Positions 42,965 through 51,955 of a stretch of 64,000 bases of DNA are shown piece by piece. The notes below the pieces were generated by a model, which saw only the letters and a list, made by a program, of their open reading frames with translations, was not told the DNA's origin and made no database searches. Positions within the stretch are counted from its first letter, which is position 1. Each line of letters opens with the position of its first letter. Origin of the DNA: Aureimonas fodinaquatilis. Its GTDB lineage: Bacteria; Pseudomonadota; Alphaproteobacteria; Rhizobiales; Rhizobiaceae. Location of the stretch: NCBI RefSeq assembly GCF_008369445.1, contig NZ_VTWH01000002.1:62001-126000 (forward strand), read 5' to 3'. Made by a program: the position numbers and the translations under genes.

Positions 42965-43135
42965 GCGCAACAACCCCCGGTCTTTGTCTCTTATAGAGAA
43001 TGTCGCAGTTCGTTTATTTGCCAAGCCCTCAAAAGGATAATTCGGCAAAATACGACCTCTATCTCGTCAGGCAGCATCCACTTTGATCAAGATGCACGCA
43101 AGATGCAAACAAACCGGGCTGCAGGGCAACAAAAA

Positions 43136-44284
43136 TCAGGCAGCCAGCAAGCGCGTCATCGCATTGCGCGCAGCGTCGATGATGCGGTTCTGAGTCGGCT
43201 CATCAAGGTATGGGTGCATTGGCAGGCTGACGACCTCTTTCGACAGGGCTTCACTCACTGGCAGTTGCCCGGATTCGACCGGGAATGCGCGGTAGGCCGT
43301 CTGCAGATGCAGCGGCTTGCCATAATAGATCACGGTCGGCACGCCGGCCTCGCGCATATGCGCCATGAAGGCATCACGGTGACCGCCGGGTACACGAATG
43401 GTGTATTGAGCCCAGGTGGAAACCACGCCGTCCGGCAGTCTTTGCGGGGTTACAATATCAGACAATGTGCTGGTATAGCGTGCGGCGATTGCCTGGCGGG
43501 TTGCGATTTCCTCGGCAAAAAGCGGCAGCTTTTCCAGAAGCACCGCTGCCTGGAATGTGTCCAGACGGCCGGTTATACCAATTCTCAAATTGTCGTATTT
43601 ATCAATGCCTTGTCCGTGAACGCTAAGAGAACGCATGATCGAGGCGAGCTCTTTATCATCCGTTTGCACCGCGCCGCCATCTCCGTAGCAGCCCAGAGGC
43701 TTGGCCGGGTAAAAGCTGGTGGAAAGCACATCGGCAAATTTGCCTGCCTGTTGGCCATTCAGCGTGGAGCCGTAACCCTGGGCGGCATCTGCCACCAGTT
43801 TAAGCCCATGCTTGTCTGCAATTTTGCGCAGTGCCGGATAGTCTGCAATCTGCCCGAACAGGTCTACGGCGATGATGGCCCGCGGCGTGAGTTTGCCTTC
43901 CGCCTGAACCTGCAGAATGGCGCGCTCAAGCCCCTCGGGATCGATGTTGAATGTGTCTGGCAGAACATCAACAAAAACGGGTGTTGCACCGACCAGGGCT
44001 GCAACCTCCGCTGTTGCGGCAAAGGTGAAGCTTGGAACGAAAATTGCATCGCCCGGGCCAAATTCCCAAGCCATCAAAGGCAACAGCAATGCATCCGTGC
44101 CCGACGCACAACCCAGTGTGTGCTCAAGTTCTGCAAAGGCAGACAGTTTCTGCTCCAGCTCCGCCACATCAGGACCGAGAATATAGGCGCCACTGTCCAA
44201 TATTGCCTTCAGCCGCGCTTCGACGCCCTCTCGGATGCGCTTTTGTTGTGAAGCCAGATCAATAAAGGCAATAGGGCTGTTCAT
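43136..44284 (-). CDS. DegT/DnrJ/EryC1/StrS-family PLP aminotransferase
   Basis: A 382-aa PLP-dependent aminotransferase acting on nucleotide-linked keto sugars. The PLP Lys is Lys195 in FYPAKPLGC, with VADAAQGYG (Asp166 pairing the pyridine N) and GCYGDGGAV nearby. It resembles WbpE/WlbC-type enzymes that make 3-amino sugars for surface polysaccharides (inference). The ATG at 44284 is chosen; an extension to 44482 runs over the neighbouring gene. No other sugar-nucleotide genes are adjacent, so it is an isolated member here. Confidence 0.88.
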   Translation of the reverse strand: MNSPIAFIDLASQQKRIREGVEARLKAILDSGAYILGPDVAELEQKLSAFAELEHTLGCASGTDALLLPLMAWEFGPGDAIFVPSFTFAATAEVAALVGATPVFVDVLPDTFNIDPEGLERAILQVQAEGKLTPRAIIAVDLFGQIADYPALRKIADKHGLKLVADAAQGYGSTLNGQQAGKFADVLSTSFYPAKPLGCYGDGGAVQTDDKELASIMRSLSVHGQGIDKYDNLRIGITGRLDTFQAAVLLEKLPLFAEEIATRQAIAARYTSTLSDIVTPQRLPDGVVSTWAQYTIRVPGGHRDAFMAHMREAGVPTVIYYGKPLHLQTAYRAFPVESGQLPVSEALSKEVVSLPMHPYLDEPTQNRIIDAARNAMTRLLAA

Positions 44285-44366
44285 CCTGGATATTCCTGCT
44301 TTTGCGATGCAATAGAATTTCGCTAGAGCATTTTCACGCTGACAGCTATTCACGTTTGTCGCTGAA

Positions 44367-45695
44367 TTATGCGGCTTTGTGATGTGAAGGGCTGGAGCGA
44401 AATGCGGCAGCGGCATTTGTGCCTGCCAGTTGTATGGCATTGACTGCCAGCCATGCTGCCACTGCAAACAGCCCCGCCTCAAGCAGAAACACCAGCATAT
44501 AGCCGGTCACCAGTGTTCCATGGGTCCAGCTAACTACATCCACGATAGCGCCGGCAAGCAACCCGCCGGATCCGAAGGCAAGCGCCTGTGCCGCGCCCCA
44601 TATGCCCATCCGCAAGCCTTCATGTCCATTTCCGGCAGCACCCGCCAGTGCCATCATGGCGCCAATGGCCGAAACCGTGAAACCGCCCAGACCAAGGCCA
44701 AGCGCAAAAGTCACCCCGGTCAACGGAAAATCCGGGCCGTAAAGCGGACTCAGCGCCAGTGCGGTCAGACATATGCCCGAAACGCCGCAACCAAGAAGCG
44801 CAGTAGAGCGCAAAACATTGGGCCAGCGCGGCGCGAAAACACCGCCGGCCACGGCCACAGCCGCCATGCCAATAAAAATTCCGCCGTTCTGCCAGGCTGA
44901 CAGTCGTGTCGTCTGAGCGGGTGACAGGCCGAAGGCCAGGCCGCCAAACGGTTCCAGCACGACGTCTTGCCCGCTATAGGCCAACATGGAGGCGAAGACA
45001 AAATAGGCAAAGCGGCGTGTTGCCGGTTCGCGCCATGCATCGCGCATGGCCGCATTGAAACCGGCTTTTCCTTTGCTGGCTGAGGGTGTTGTTTGTGAAT
45101 TCTGTTCAATGCCAAGCGTGGCAAAATATGCGGTTATCGTTGCGATAAGTCCAACAACAGCGGAAATCAGAACAAGGCGCGAAAAGGAAAACGGCTCCAG
45201 AAAATGCGCAGCCAGAGCCGTTGTCAGAACAAAACCACCAATCATCATAGTGAACATGATGGTTGCGGCCGGACCGCGACGGGCCGGGCTGACAACGGCT
45301 GCAGACAAGGTCAGAAGTGAAGTGCCCGCCGCGCCGACACCCGCACCGATGATCAAAAATGCCAGAAATGCCAGTGCTATACCGCTCCAGCCGCCATTGT
45401 TCATGAGTTGAGTGGCCAGGGCTGCCATGACGCCGCCACATGCCAGAACCGCAACGCCGCCAATAATCCAGGGCGTGCGCCGCTGCCCGCTATCCGAGCC
45501 ATAGCCAAAACGCGGGCGCGACAGCTGCACGGCATAATGAACGGCAATCAGCATGCTTGGCAGAATTGCCGGCAGGGCCAATTCAACAATAATAATCCGG
45601 TTGAGTGTAGACGTGGTCAGGACAACAACGGCCCCGATTGCTGTTTGCACAAGCGCCAGCCGGAAGATTGTCAGCCAACCCTGTTCTGCGCCCAT
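44367..45695 (-). CDS. PucC/BCD-like MFS protein
   Basis: A 442-aa, 12-segment protein resembling the PucC/LhaA/BCD branch of the major facilitator superfamily, whose members help assemble or supply light-harvesting complexes in purple bacteria. Family-like features are an N terminus RLALVQTAIGAVVVLTTSTLNRIIIVE in part, the loop LSRPRFGYGSDSGQRRTPWI, and EPFGGLAFGLSP in the second half. No puf, puh or bch gene is in the window. It may mark a photosynthesis island elsewhere in the genome or be a relic; a generic MFS role is the alternative. Confidence 0.6.
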   Translation of the reverse strand: MGAEQGWLTIFRLALVQTAIGAVVVLTTSTLNRIIIVELALPAILPSMLIAVHYAVQLSRPRFGYGSDSGQRRTPWIIGGVAVLACGGVMAALATQLMNNGGWSGIALAFLAFLIIGAGVGAAGTSLLTLSAAVVSPARRGPAATIMFTMMIGGFVLTTALAAHFLEPFSFSRLVLISAVVGLIATITAYFATLGIEQNSQTTPSASKGKAGFNAAMRDAWREPATRRFAYFVFASMLAYSGQDVVLEPFGGLAFGLSPAQTTRLSAWQNGGIFIGMAAVAVAGGVFAPRWPNVLRSTALLGCGVSGICLTALALSPLYGPDFPLTGVTFALGLGLGGFTVSAIGAMMALAGAAGNGHEGLRMGIWGAAQALAFGSGGLLAGAIVDVVSWTHGTLVTGYMLVFLLEAGLFAVAAWLAVNAIQLAGTNAAAAFRSSPSHHKAA

Positions 45696-45907
45696 AACTT
45701 TTCATTCCCTGTTCTGCTGCACATCTACATAGGCGATCCGGTGCTTTGTGGCAGCCCGAACTTTTCCGCCATTGTCATGTTTTTCGCCGGCATACGTCAG
45801 AAAGATGAGGGAATATTCACCTTGTTGCATGATGTTTTCATTTGATAAACTGTCACATGGGGGCTTATGAGCGTATACTTGTAACAACCCATGCTGGCGG
45901 AGATGAG

Positions 45908-47089
45908 ATGAAACGGAAGAACGGCGTCATTCTGGCGACTGCATGCGCGGTTGGCGTCGTGGGTCTTGTCGTGGGCTATTGGCAGTTTGACGGGGCGCGG
46001 CTTCAGTCAGACGAAAAGGTTGCTCTGGCAAAGCCCGAGGCTGCGCCCGCGCCACTGGCAAACGGCGCTCCTGCTTCTGCCGCATCGCCTGAACCCGCAG
46101 CGCCCGCACAGGCAGCCGCGGAAATTCCGGAATTTGATATCATTCGTGTCGAGCCAGACGGCTCTGCGGTGATTGCCGGGCGTGGTGCGCCGGACAGCGA
46201 CATTTTCATATACAGCGGCGAGCGGCTTGTGGCCAAAGCCCGCAGCAATTCTGCTGGCGAATTTGCTCTGACGTTGGAGCAGCCCCTGGTTGTCGGCGAT
46301 CACTCACTGCGAATTGTGTCCGGTGAAGGAGAGGGCGCCATTGAATCTGCACAGCGGGTGCTGGTCAGCGTGCCCATGCCGGGGCGTGAACAAGAGCTTC
46401 TGGTGATGCTGCAGGAACCCAACCGGCCATCTCAGGTCATTGCAGCGCCCAGCACGGCGCCGCAAGTGGCTGGCACTGCCCCGCAGCAGGCGGACAGTGC
46501 GGTAGCAACCGCACAGGCCCCGGTTGCCGACCCGGATGCACCAGCCATTGGTGCGGTGGAAATTGACGGTGACCAGCTTTTCATTGCCGGCACTGCGGCA
46601 AAGGGCGACAAGGTTCGCGTTTATCTGAACGATGAATTCGTGACGGAAACGGAAATAGGCGACAAGCGGGAGTTTCTGGCTGGCGCAGTTCAGGAAGTAC
46701 CGGTTGGCCAGCATGTTGTGCGGGCAGATGTCGTGGATCGGGCCGGGCAGGTTATGGCGCGTGCCGAAGTGCCATTCAACCGGCCTGAGGGGGATAGGAT
46801 GGCGGCAGTGGCCTCTTCGCCTGCCTTGCCGGGTGCCTCTGCTGCCGAAAAAGCCGATTCCACTCAGCTTGCAGCGGCCGATGGCGCTCTGCAGCCGGTT
46901 GGCGGCCGTGTCATCATCCGCAAAGGCGATACGCTCTGGCGGATTTCACGCGATACCTATGGTGATGGTAGTCGCTACACGGTGATTTATCTGGCCAATG
47001 GTGACCAGATCCGCAATCCGCACCTGATTTATCCCGGCCAGATTTTCGTTATGCCCGAGGGCGATGGCGACCGGGCAACCGGCGGCTGA
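45908..47089 (+). CDS. LysM and Ig-like domain cell-envelope protein
   Basis: A 393-aa protein with one N-terminal membrane segment (VILATACAVGVVGLVVGYW). An Ala/Pro-rich linker follows, then two Ig-like repeats (around IIRVEPDGSAVIAGRGAPDS and EIDGDQLFIAGTAAKGDKV). The C-terminal LysM domain runs VIIRKGDTLWRISRDTYGDG to the end. LysM binds peptidoglycan, so it probably links the inner membrane to the wall. The ATG at 45908 with GGAG upstream is chosen over a frame opening at 45842. It is divergent from the PucC-like gene. Confidence 0.88.
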   Translation: MKRKNGVILATACAVGVVGLVVGYWQFDGARLQSDEKVALAKPEAAPAPLANGAPASAASPEPAAPAQAAAEIPEFDIIRVEPDGSAVIAGRGAPDSDIFIYSGERLVAKARSNSAGEFALTLEQPLVVGDHSLRIVSGEGEGAIESAQRVLVSVPMPGREQELLVMLQEPNRPSQVIAAPSTAPQVAGTAPQQADSAVATAQAPVADPDAPAIGAVEIDGDQLFIAGTAAKGDKVRVYLNDEFVTETEIGDKREFLAGAVQEVPVGQHVVRADVVDRAGQVMARAEVPFNRPEGDRMAAVASSPALPGASAAEKADSTQLAAADGALQPVGGRVIIRKGDTLWRISRDTYGDGSRYTVIYLANGDQIRNPHLIYPGQIFVMPEGDGDRATGG

Positions 47090-47193
47090 CACTGTATTTG
47101 TTGCTGCCGCGGGCTGGCAAATGCGCTATCGCATAGCCAGTTAAGCATAAAGCACCATCCCCAAATGCCTTCCGGATATTCGTTTTGACAGAT

Positions 47194-49092
47194 ATGAGCC
47201 AGCACCCCCACTTAAGTGACGGGGGAGCGACATTCAGAATACTTCGCAAATTGTGGCCTTATATGTGGCCAGCCGAGCGCCCGGATCTGCGCGCGCGGGT
47301 GGTGTGGGCCAGCGTTTTTCTGCTGACAGCCAAAGTGCTGACCGTTGGCGTGCCCTATTTTTACAAATGGGCAACGGACGCGCTGGATCAGGGAAATGCA
47401 ACGCCGGGCTGGTTGCCGCTGTTTCTGACGGGAGCAGTGGCGCTTGTTATTGCCTACAATGTTGCGCGGGTCATTTCAGTCGCATTTAACCAGCTGCGCG
47501 ATGCGCTGTTTGCCAGCGTCGGGCAATATGCTGTGCGCCGACTGGCTTACCGCACCTTTGTGCACATGCATGCTCTGTCGCTGCGCTTTCATCTGGAACG
47601 GCGAACAGGTGGCCTGAGCCGGATTATCGAGCGCGGAACCCGTGGCATCGAGACCATTGTCCGGTTCACCATTCTCAATTCAATGCCGACCTTGCTGGAA
47701 TTCCTGCTGACAGCAGCAATTTTCGGCCTGACATATGGCGTGTCCTACATGCTTGTGGTGGCCATGACCGTGGCGCTTTATTCGTGGTTCACCGTCTGGG
47801 CCAGTGATTGGCGCACCGTGATTCGCCGCGAGATGAACGACAGTGACACAGAGGCCAACACACGGGCGGTTGATTCCCTGCTCAATTTTGAAACCGTGAA
47901 GTATTTTGGCAATGAGACCATGGAAGCAGAGCGGTTTGACCGCTCCATGGCCCGGTTTGAACGCGCGGCAACAAAGACCTGGACCTCGCTCGGCTGGTTG
48001 AACTTCGGACAAGGGGTCATTTTTGCCATCGGCATGGGCATTATCATGATCATGTCCGCGCGTGAGGTTCAGGCCGGTACGCAAAATCTGGGCGATTTTG
48101 TTTTTATCAACGCTTTGTTGATGCAGCTTTCGGTTCCGCTGAACTTCATTGGCTTTATCTACCGCGAAATTCGCCAGGGTCTGACGGATATGGAGCAGAT
48201 GTTTGACCTGCTGACCGTGCGGCAGGAGGTCAAGGATGATCCGGATGCGCCACCGCTGACAGTGACTGCGGGCGCAATCCGGTTTGAAAATGTGCGCTTT
48301 GCCTATGATCCGGAGCGTGAGATTCTCAAAGGCATCAGCTTTGACGTGCCGGCCGGAAGCTCCGTGGCAATTGTTGGCCCTTCCGGCGCTGGAAAGTCCA
48401 CCATTTCACGCTTGCTGTTCCGCTTCTATGATACGTCTTCCGGGCAGATCACCATTGATGGCCAGAACATCGCCAAGGTCAGCCAGCACAGCTTGCGGGC
48501 TGCCATTGGCATTGTTCCTCAGGATACAGTGCTTTTCAATGACTCCATTGCCTATAACATCGCCTATGGCCGACCAGGTGCCACCGAGGCTGAGGTTTAT
48601 AGAGCGGCAGCGCTGGCGCAGATTGGCAACTTCATAGAATCGCTGCCAGATGGCTATAAAACCATGGTGGGCGAACGCGGGCTGAAGCTTTCGGGCGGAG
48701 AAAAGCAGCGTGTCGCAATTGCCCGAACGATTTTGAAGGCGCCGCCAATTCTGGTGCTGGATGAAGCAACCTCGGCATTGGATACGCACACCGAACAGGA
48801 GATCCAGGGTGCTCTTACCCTTGTTTCCCGCGAGCGCACCACACTGACCATCGCTCACCGCCTTTCAACCATTGTTGATGCGGACGAAATTATCGTGCTT
48901 CGCGCCGGCGAAATTGCCGAACGGGGAACGCACGCATCCTTGCTGGCACAACGCGGCCTATATGCCGAAATGTGGAGCATGCAGCGCGAAGTGGACGAGG
49001 CTGAAGAGGCGTTGGAGCGCGCCCGTGCGGCGGATGCGCTTGGTGTGGTTGAACGCAAGCGGGTGTCAGACCCGCTTGAACCCGGCCAATAA
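47194..49092 (+). CDS. Atm1/ABCB7-type ABC exporter
   Basis: A 632-aa half-transporter: a six-helix membrane domain (about residues 30-330) fused to an ATPase domain. Walker A is GPSGAGKST, signature LSGGEKQRVA, Walker B ends VLDEATSALD, and HRLST carries the switch His. The membrane domain resembles mitochondrial/bacterial Atm1, which exports glutathione-linked sulfur or metal species and works as a homodimer. The start could also be TTG at 47185. It lies just before psd-pssA, an arrangement usual in rhizobia. Confidence 0.9.
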   Translation: MSQHPHLSDGGATFRILRKLWPYMWPAERPDLRARVVWASVFLLTAKVLTVGVPYFYKWATDALDQGNATPGWLPLFLTGAVALVIAYNVARVISVAFNQLRDALFASVGQYAVRRLAYRTFVHMHALSLRFHLERRTGGLSRIIERGTRGIETIVRFTILNSMPTLLEFLLTAAIFGLTYGVSYMLVVAMTVALYSWFTVWASDWRTVIRREMNDSDTEANTRAVDSLLNFETVKYFGNETMEAERFDRSMARFERAATKTWTSLGWLNFGQGVIFAIGMGIIMIMSAREVQAGTQNLGDFVFINALLMQLSVPLNFIGFIYREIRQGLTDMEQMFDLLTVRQEVKDDPDAPPLTVTAGAIRFENVRFAYDPEREILKGISFDVPAGSSVAIVGPSGAGKSTISRLLFRFYDTSSGQITIDGQNIAKVSQHSLRAAIGIVPQDTVLFNDSIAYNIAYGRPGATEAEVYRAAALAQIGNFIESLPDGYKTMVGERGLKLSGGEKQRVAIARTILKAPPILVLDEATSALDTHTEQEIQGALTLVSRERTTLTIAHRLSTIVDADEIIVLRAGEIAERGTHASLLAQRGLYAEMWSMQREVDEAEEALERARAADALGVVERKRVSDPLEPGQ

Positions 49093-49183
49093 GCCCTTTA
49101 CATCGCTGTAACAGAACAGTCGCAATTTTATAACGCGAACTGCACGGGCAGATGTGCGTGAAATTGCTTGAAGGAAAAATTCC

Positions 49184-49882
49184 ATGAACATGCTTCAGTC
49201 AATTCGCAACGCTCTGGTGCCCGTGCACCGCGCGGGTTACCCGTTCATCGCCGGGTTTTTTGTTGCCTCGCTCATTCTGGGGTTTTTGTGGGAACCGCTG
49301 TTCTGGATCGGTCTGGTTCTGACAATCTGGTGTGCCTATTTCTTCCGCGATCCGGAAAGAATCGTGCCGCAGGCCGACCATCTTGTTGTCAGCCCGGCTG
49401 ATGGCACCGTGTCGCTGGTTGGTCATGTTGTGCCACCGACTGAATTGCAGTTGGGTGATGAGCCAATGCTGCGGATTTCGATTTTCATGAATGTGTTCAA
49501 TTGCCATGTTAACCGCGCCCCGGTGCGCGGCGCGATCCTGCGCACGGCCTATCGCGAAGGTGAGTTTAAAAATGCAGAGCTGGACAAAGCCAGTGAGGTT
49601 AATGAGCGTTCATCCATGATACTGGCAGGCCCATTTGGTGAGGTTGGCGTGGTGCAGATTGCCGGTGCGGTGGCCCGGCGAATTATCAGCTTTGTCAAAC
49701 AGGGTGAAACTTTGGAAGCCGGCCAGCGTTTTGGACTTATTCGATTTGGCTCGCGGCTGGATGTCTATCTTCCAGATGGAGTTGTGCCACGTGTGGCTGA
49801 GGGCCAGACCGCGATTGCCGGGGAAACAGTGCTTGCCGAACACGGGCAGGAATTGGCAAGCTGGCCAGCACGCAGGGATTGA
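49184..49882 (+). CDS. psd: Phosphatidylserine decarboxylase
   Basis: Makes phosphatidylethanolamine from phosphatidylserine. A 232-aa short (type A) form. N-terminal hydrophobic segments, FFRDPER (54-60), the conserved VSPADGTV (69-76) and [11 protein letters not shown] are visible. The self-cleavage site is Gly189-Ser190 in RFGSRLD, where Ser becomes the pyruvoyl group; the motif is GS in place of LGST. pssA follows 5 bp downstream, so the two pathway enzymes are coexpressed. Confidence 0.95.
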   Translation: MNMLQSIRNALVPVHRAGYPFIAGFFVASLILGFLWEPLFWIGLVLTIWCAYFFRDPERIVPQADHLVVSPADGTVSLVGHVVPPTELQLGDEPMLRISIFMNVFNCHVNRAPVRGAILRTAYREGEFKNAELDKASEVNERSSMILAGPFGEVGVVQIAGAVARRIISFVKQGETLEAGQRFGLIRFGSRLDVYLPDGVVPRVAEGQTAIAGETVLAEHGQELASWPARRD

Positions 49883-49887
49883 TATTG

Positions 49888-50688
49888 ATGCAGGATCCAG
49901 CAGGCGGACCGGAAGAACCAGCGACCATTCGCTATTACTCCCGCATTCCCGTGCGCCACATTCTACCAAATCTCATCACCATTCTGTCGATATGCGCAGG
50001 CATGACCGGCATTCGCTACGCATTTGAGGGTCGCTTTGAGCTGGCGGTTGTTCTGGTGCTGGGTGCTGCGTTTCTGGACGGGATTGACGGGCGTATTGCG
50101 CGTCTGGTCAACGGCCAAAGCCGCTTTGGCGCTGAGATGGACTCGCTGGCGGATGTGGTCAATTTCGGCGTTGCGCCAGCCCTGGTGCTGTATGCGTTCA
50201 CACTTCACGATGCCGGTGCCGGGGGTTGGATAGCAGCCCTGCTTTACGCCAGTGGCTCTGCCCTGCGGCTGGCGCGCTTCAACACGATGCTGGATGAGCC
50301 CAACCGGCCTGCATGGAAGAGCGCTTACTTTGTTGGCGTGCCCGCACCTGCCGGAGCGGCCCTGGCGTTGTTTCCCGTTTATCTTGGGTTCAGCGGCGAA
50401 AGCACCGGTTTTCCGCAGATCACTGCAATGTTTGCCTCGGTCTATCTGGTCGTTGTCGGCCTGTTGATGGCCAGCCGCATTCCGACCTATTCCGGCAAGA
50501 CAATGGCCATTCCGGTCAAACGCGAACATGTGGTTCCGCTGGTTCTGGTGGTAGTGCTCTATATCGGTCTTTTGCTCAGCTACTTCTGGGAAACGCTGGT
50601 TGTTTCTTCGCTGGCTTATTACGCAGCCATGCCCCTCGCCATACGTTCATATCGCATTGCCCTGGCCAAACATCACGAAACCGAATGA
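49888..50688 (+). CDS. pssA: CDP-diacylglycerol-serine O-phosphatidyltransferase
   Basis: Makes phosphatidylserine from CDP-diacylglycerol and serine. A 266-aa integral membrane enzyme with about eight hydrophobic segments. The CDP-alcohol phosphotransferase motif is present with all Asp residues (DGIDGRIAR, then G, then MDSLAD). The ATG at 49888 is preferred to in-frame TTG codons that overlap the psd stop. A strong terminator follows immediately at 50690. Confidence 0.93.
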   Translation: MQDPAGGPEEPATIRYYSRIPVRHILPNLITILSICAGMTGIRYAFEGRFELAVVLVLGAAFLDGIDGRIARLVNGQSRFGAEMDSLADVVNFGVAPALVLYAFTLHDAGAGGWIAALLYASGSALRLARFNTMLDEPNRPAWKSAYFVGVPAPAGAALALFPVYLGFSGESTGFPQITAMFASVYLVVVGLLMASRIPTYSGKTMAIPVKREHVVPLVLVVVLYIGLLLSYFWETLVVSSLAYYAAMPLAIRSYRIALAKHHETE

Positions 50689-50689
50689 T

Positions 50690-50727
50690 GAGAGCTTCAC
50701 CTGATCAGCGTATCAGTTGAAGCTCTC
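50690..50727 (+). terminator. Intrinsic terminator of psd-pssA
   Basis: Arms GAGAGCTTCA and TGAAGCTCTC with an inner CTGAT/ATCAG and one mismatch make a 16-position stem, loop CAGCGT, followed by TGACTTTTCT. It begins 1 bp after the pssA stop. Confidence 0.85.
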
Positions 50728-50752
50728 TGACTTTTCTGTCTCACAGGCATGC

Positions 50753-51019
50753 CGTTGAAACGATGTCGCTTCAGCGGCCGATGCTGGCACTTTGTCGTGT
50801 AGGACTGTCCGTGCGTTGAAACATAAGTTTCAACGGGAAATGCTGGTTTTCTCTTGTCGCATTGTCCGTGCGTTGAAACAAAAGTTTCAACGGGAAATGC
50901 TGGTTTTTCTCTGGTCGCATTGTCCTTTCGTTGAAACAAAAGTTTCAACGGGAAATGCTGGTTTTTCTCTGGTCGCATTGTCCTTTCGTTGAAACAAAAG
51001 TTTCAACGGGAAATGCTCA
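50753..51019 (-). repeat. Tandem array of 57-58 bp hairpin units between pssA and the SDR gene
   Basis: Four near-identical units begin at 50814, 50871, 50929 and 50987 (periods 57, 58, 58), with a degenerate unit from 50753. Each contains the perfect inverted repeat GTTGAAAC-4 bases-GTTTCAAC, followed by GGGAAATGCT and a conserved TCGCATTGTCC segment. The last unit ends exactly at the SDR stop codon (51019-51017). All inter-hairpin sequence is conserved, so this is a tandem repeat of one unit and not a CRISPR. It lies between convergent genes and could act as a multi-hairpin terminator or mRNA stabiliser. Confidence 0.9.
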
Positions 51020-51757
51020 CTCTGGCACGCGGTAGCTGAGAAAACGGTTTTGCGGCACATCGAACAGTTGGCCGGTCCGTGTGACTTCCGGGTAAAGCAG
51101 CGGAAGAATTTTTGCCGCAACATCAGCCGGGCGGGGCAGGGTGTCCGGGTCTTCCCCCGGCATTGCCAATGCCCGCATGGCAGTGCGTGTCGCCCCTGGA
51201 TTGACAGAGTTGACACGCAGCGGAGTATTGACCGTCTCATTCGCCCAGGAGCGTATCATCGCCTCGCCCGCCGCCTTTGACGCCGCATACAAGCCCCAAT
51301 ACGCCTTCGTGCTGTGCGCTGCGCCAGATGAAAGGTAAACAGCGCGCCCTGCATCCGACATGCGCAGGAGAGGATCAACGGTGCGGATCATTCGCCACGT
51401 TGCGTTGACGTTGATGGACATCGTTTTTTCAAACGTCTTGGCCTCAATATGTCCCAGCGGTGCAAGAACGCCCAGAACACCGGCATTGGCCACCAGAATG
51501 TCCAGCTTGCCCCAGCGTTCGTGAATCGCGCCGCCAAGCTGGTCTATGGCCGCCATGTCCGTCAAATCCAGCGGCACCAGCGTTGCGGTGCCACCAGCGG
51601 CCTGAATTTCATCGTCCAGTTCTTCCAGACCGCCAACTGTCCGCGCTACGGCGATCACATGCGCGCCTTCCGCTGCAAGCTGCTTTGCAATGAAATATCC
51701 GATACCGCGTGATGCGCCGGTAACAAGGGCTATCCGCCCGTTAAGCTTGTCGGCCAT
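51017..51757 (-). CDS. SDR-family oxidoreductase
   Basis: A 246-aa short-chain dehydrogenase. The cofactor motif is TGASRGIG (14-21), with NAG in VANAGVLG, catalytic Ser in YLSSGAAH and Tyr-Lys in YAASK (the Y-x3-K pair). It is downstream of purF on the same strand, a position held by this SDR in many rhizobial genomes. The substrate is unknown. Its stop codon joins the tandem hairpin array. Confidence 0.9.
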   Translation of the reverse strand: MADKLNGRIALVTGASRGIGYFIAKQLAAEGAHVIAVARTVGGLEELDDEIQAAGGTATLVPLDLTDMAAIDQLGGAIHERWGKLDILVANAGVLGVLAPLGHIEAKTFEKTMSINVNATWRMIRTVDPLLRMSDAGRAVYLSSGAAHSTKAYWGLYAASKAAGEAMIRSWANETVNTPLRVNSVNPGATRTAMRALAMPGEDPDTLPRPADVAAKILPLLYPEVTRTGQLFDVPQNRFLSYRVPE

Positions 51758-51902
51758 TTGATGCCCTTGTCACAATATTTCGCGGCGTTTCGGCATAGTG
51801 AACATGCCAATCCGCCGCGGATCTGTTTTGCCGCATATGCGAGCGCGGTATCCAGAGCCAATTTATGATCATACGATCACCTGAATGGCTCTGACTCTCA
51901 TG

Positions 51903-51955
51903 TGTCGCATTGTCCTGCCAGTGAAACGCGAATGTTTTCACCGGAAAATGCTTCA
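51903..51955 (-). repeat. Copy of the hairpin unit at the purF stop codon
   Basis: Reading on the minus strand, the purF TGA is followed directly by AGCATTTTCCGGTGAAAAC, and a matching GTTTCACTGG arm lies seven bases on. Beyond that, the GGACAATGCGAC segment of the tandem unit is also present. It is therefore nearly a full-length diverged copy of the 58-bp unit found at 50814-51016. Confidence 0.75.

Noticed and set aside
44325-44370. Possible further copy of the stop-codon palindromic element (AGAGCATTTTCACGCTGA)
   Set aside because: The AGCATTTTC head matches, but no convincing stem is present and the orientation does not follow the adjacent genes' stops, so it is left out of the family.
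50753-51019. CRISPR array
   Set aside because: The repeats are regular, but the sequence between hairpins is conserved from copy to copy, so there are no unique spacers, and no cas gene is present.
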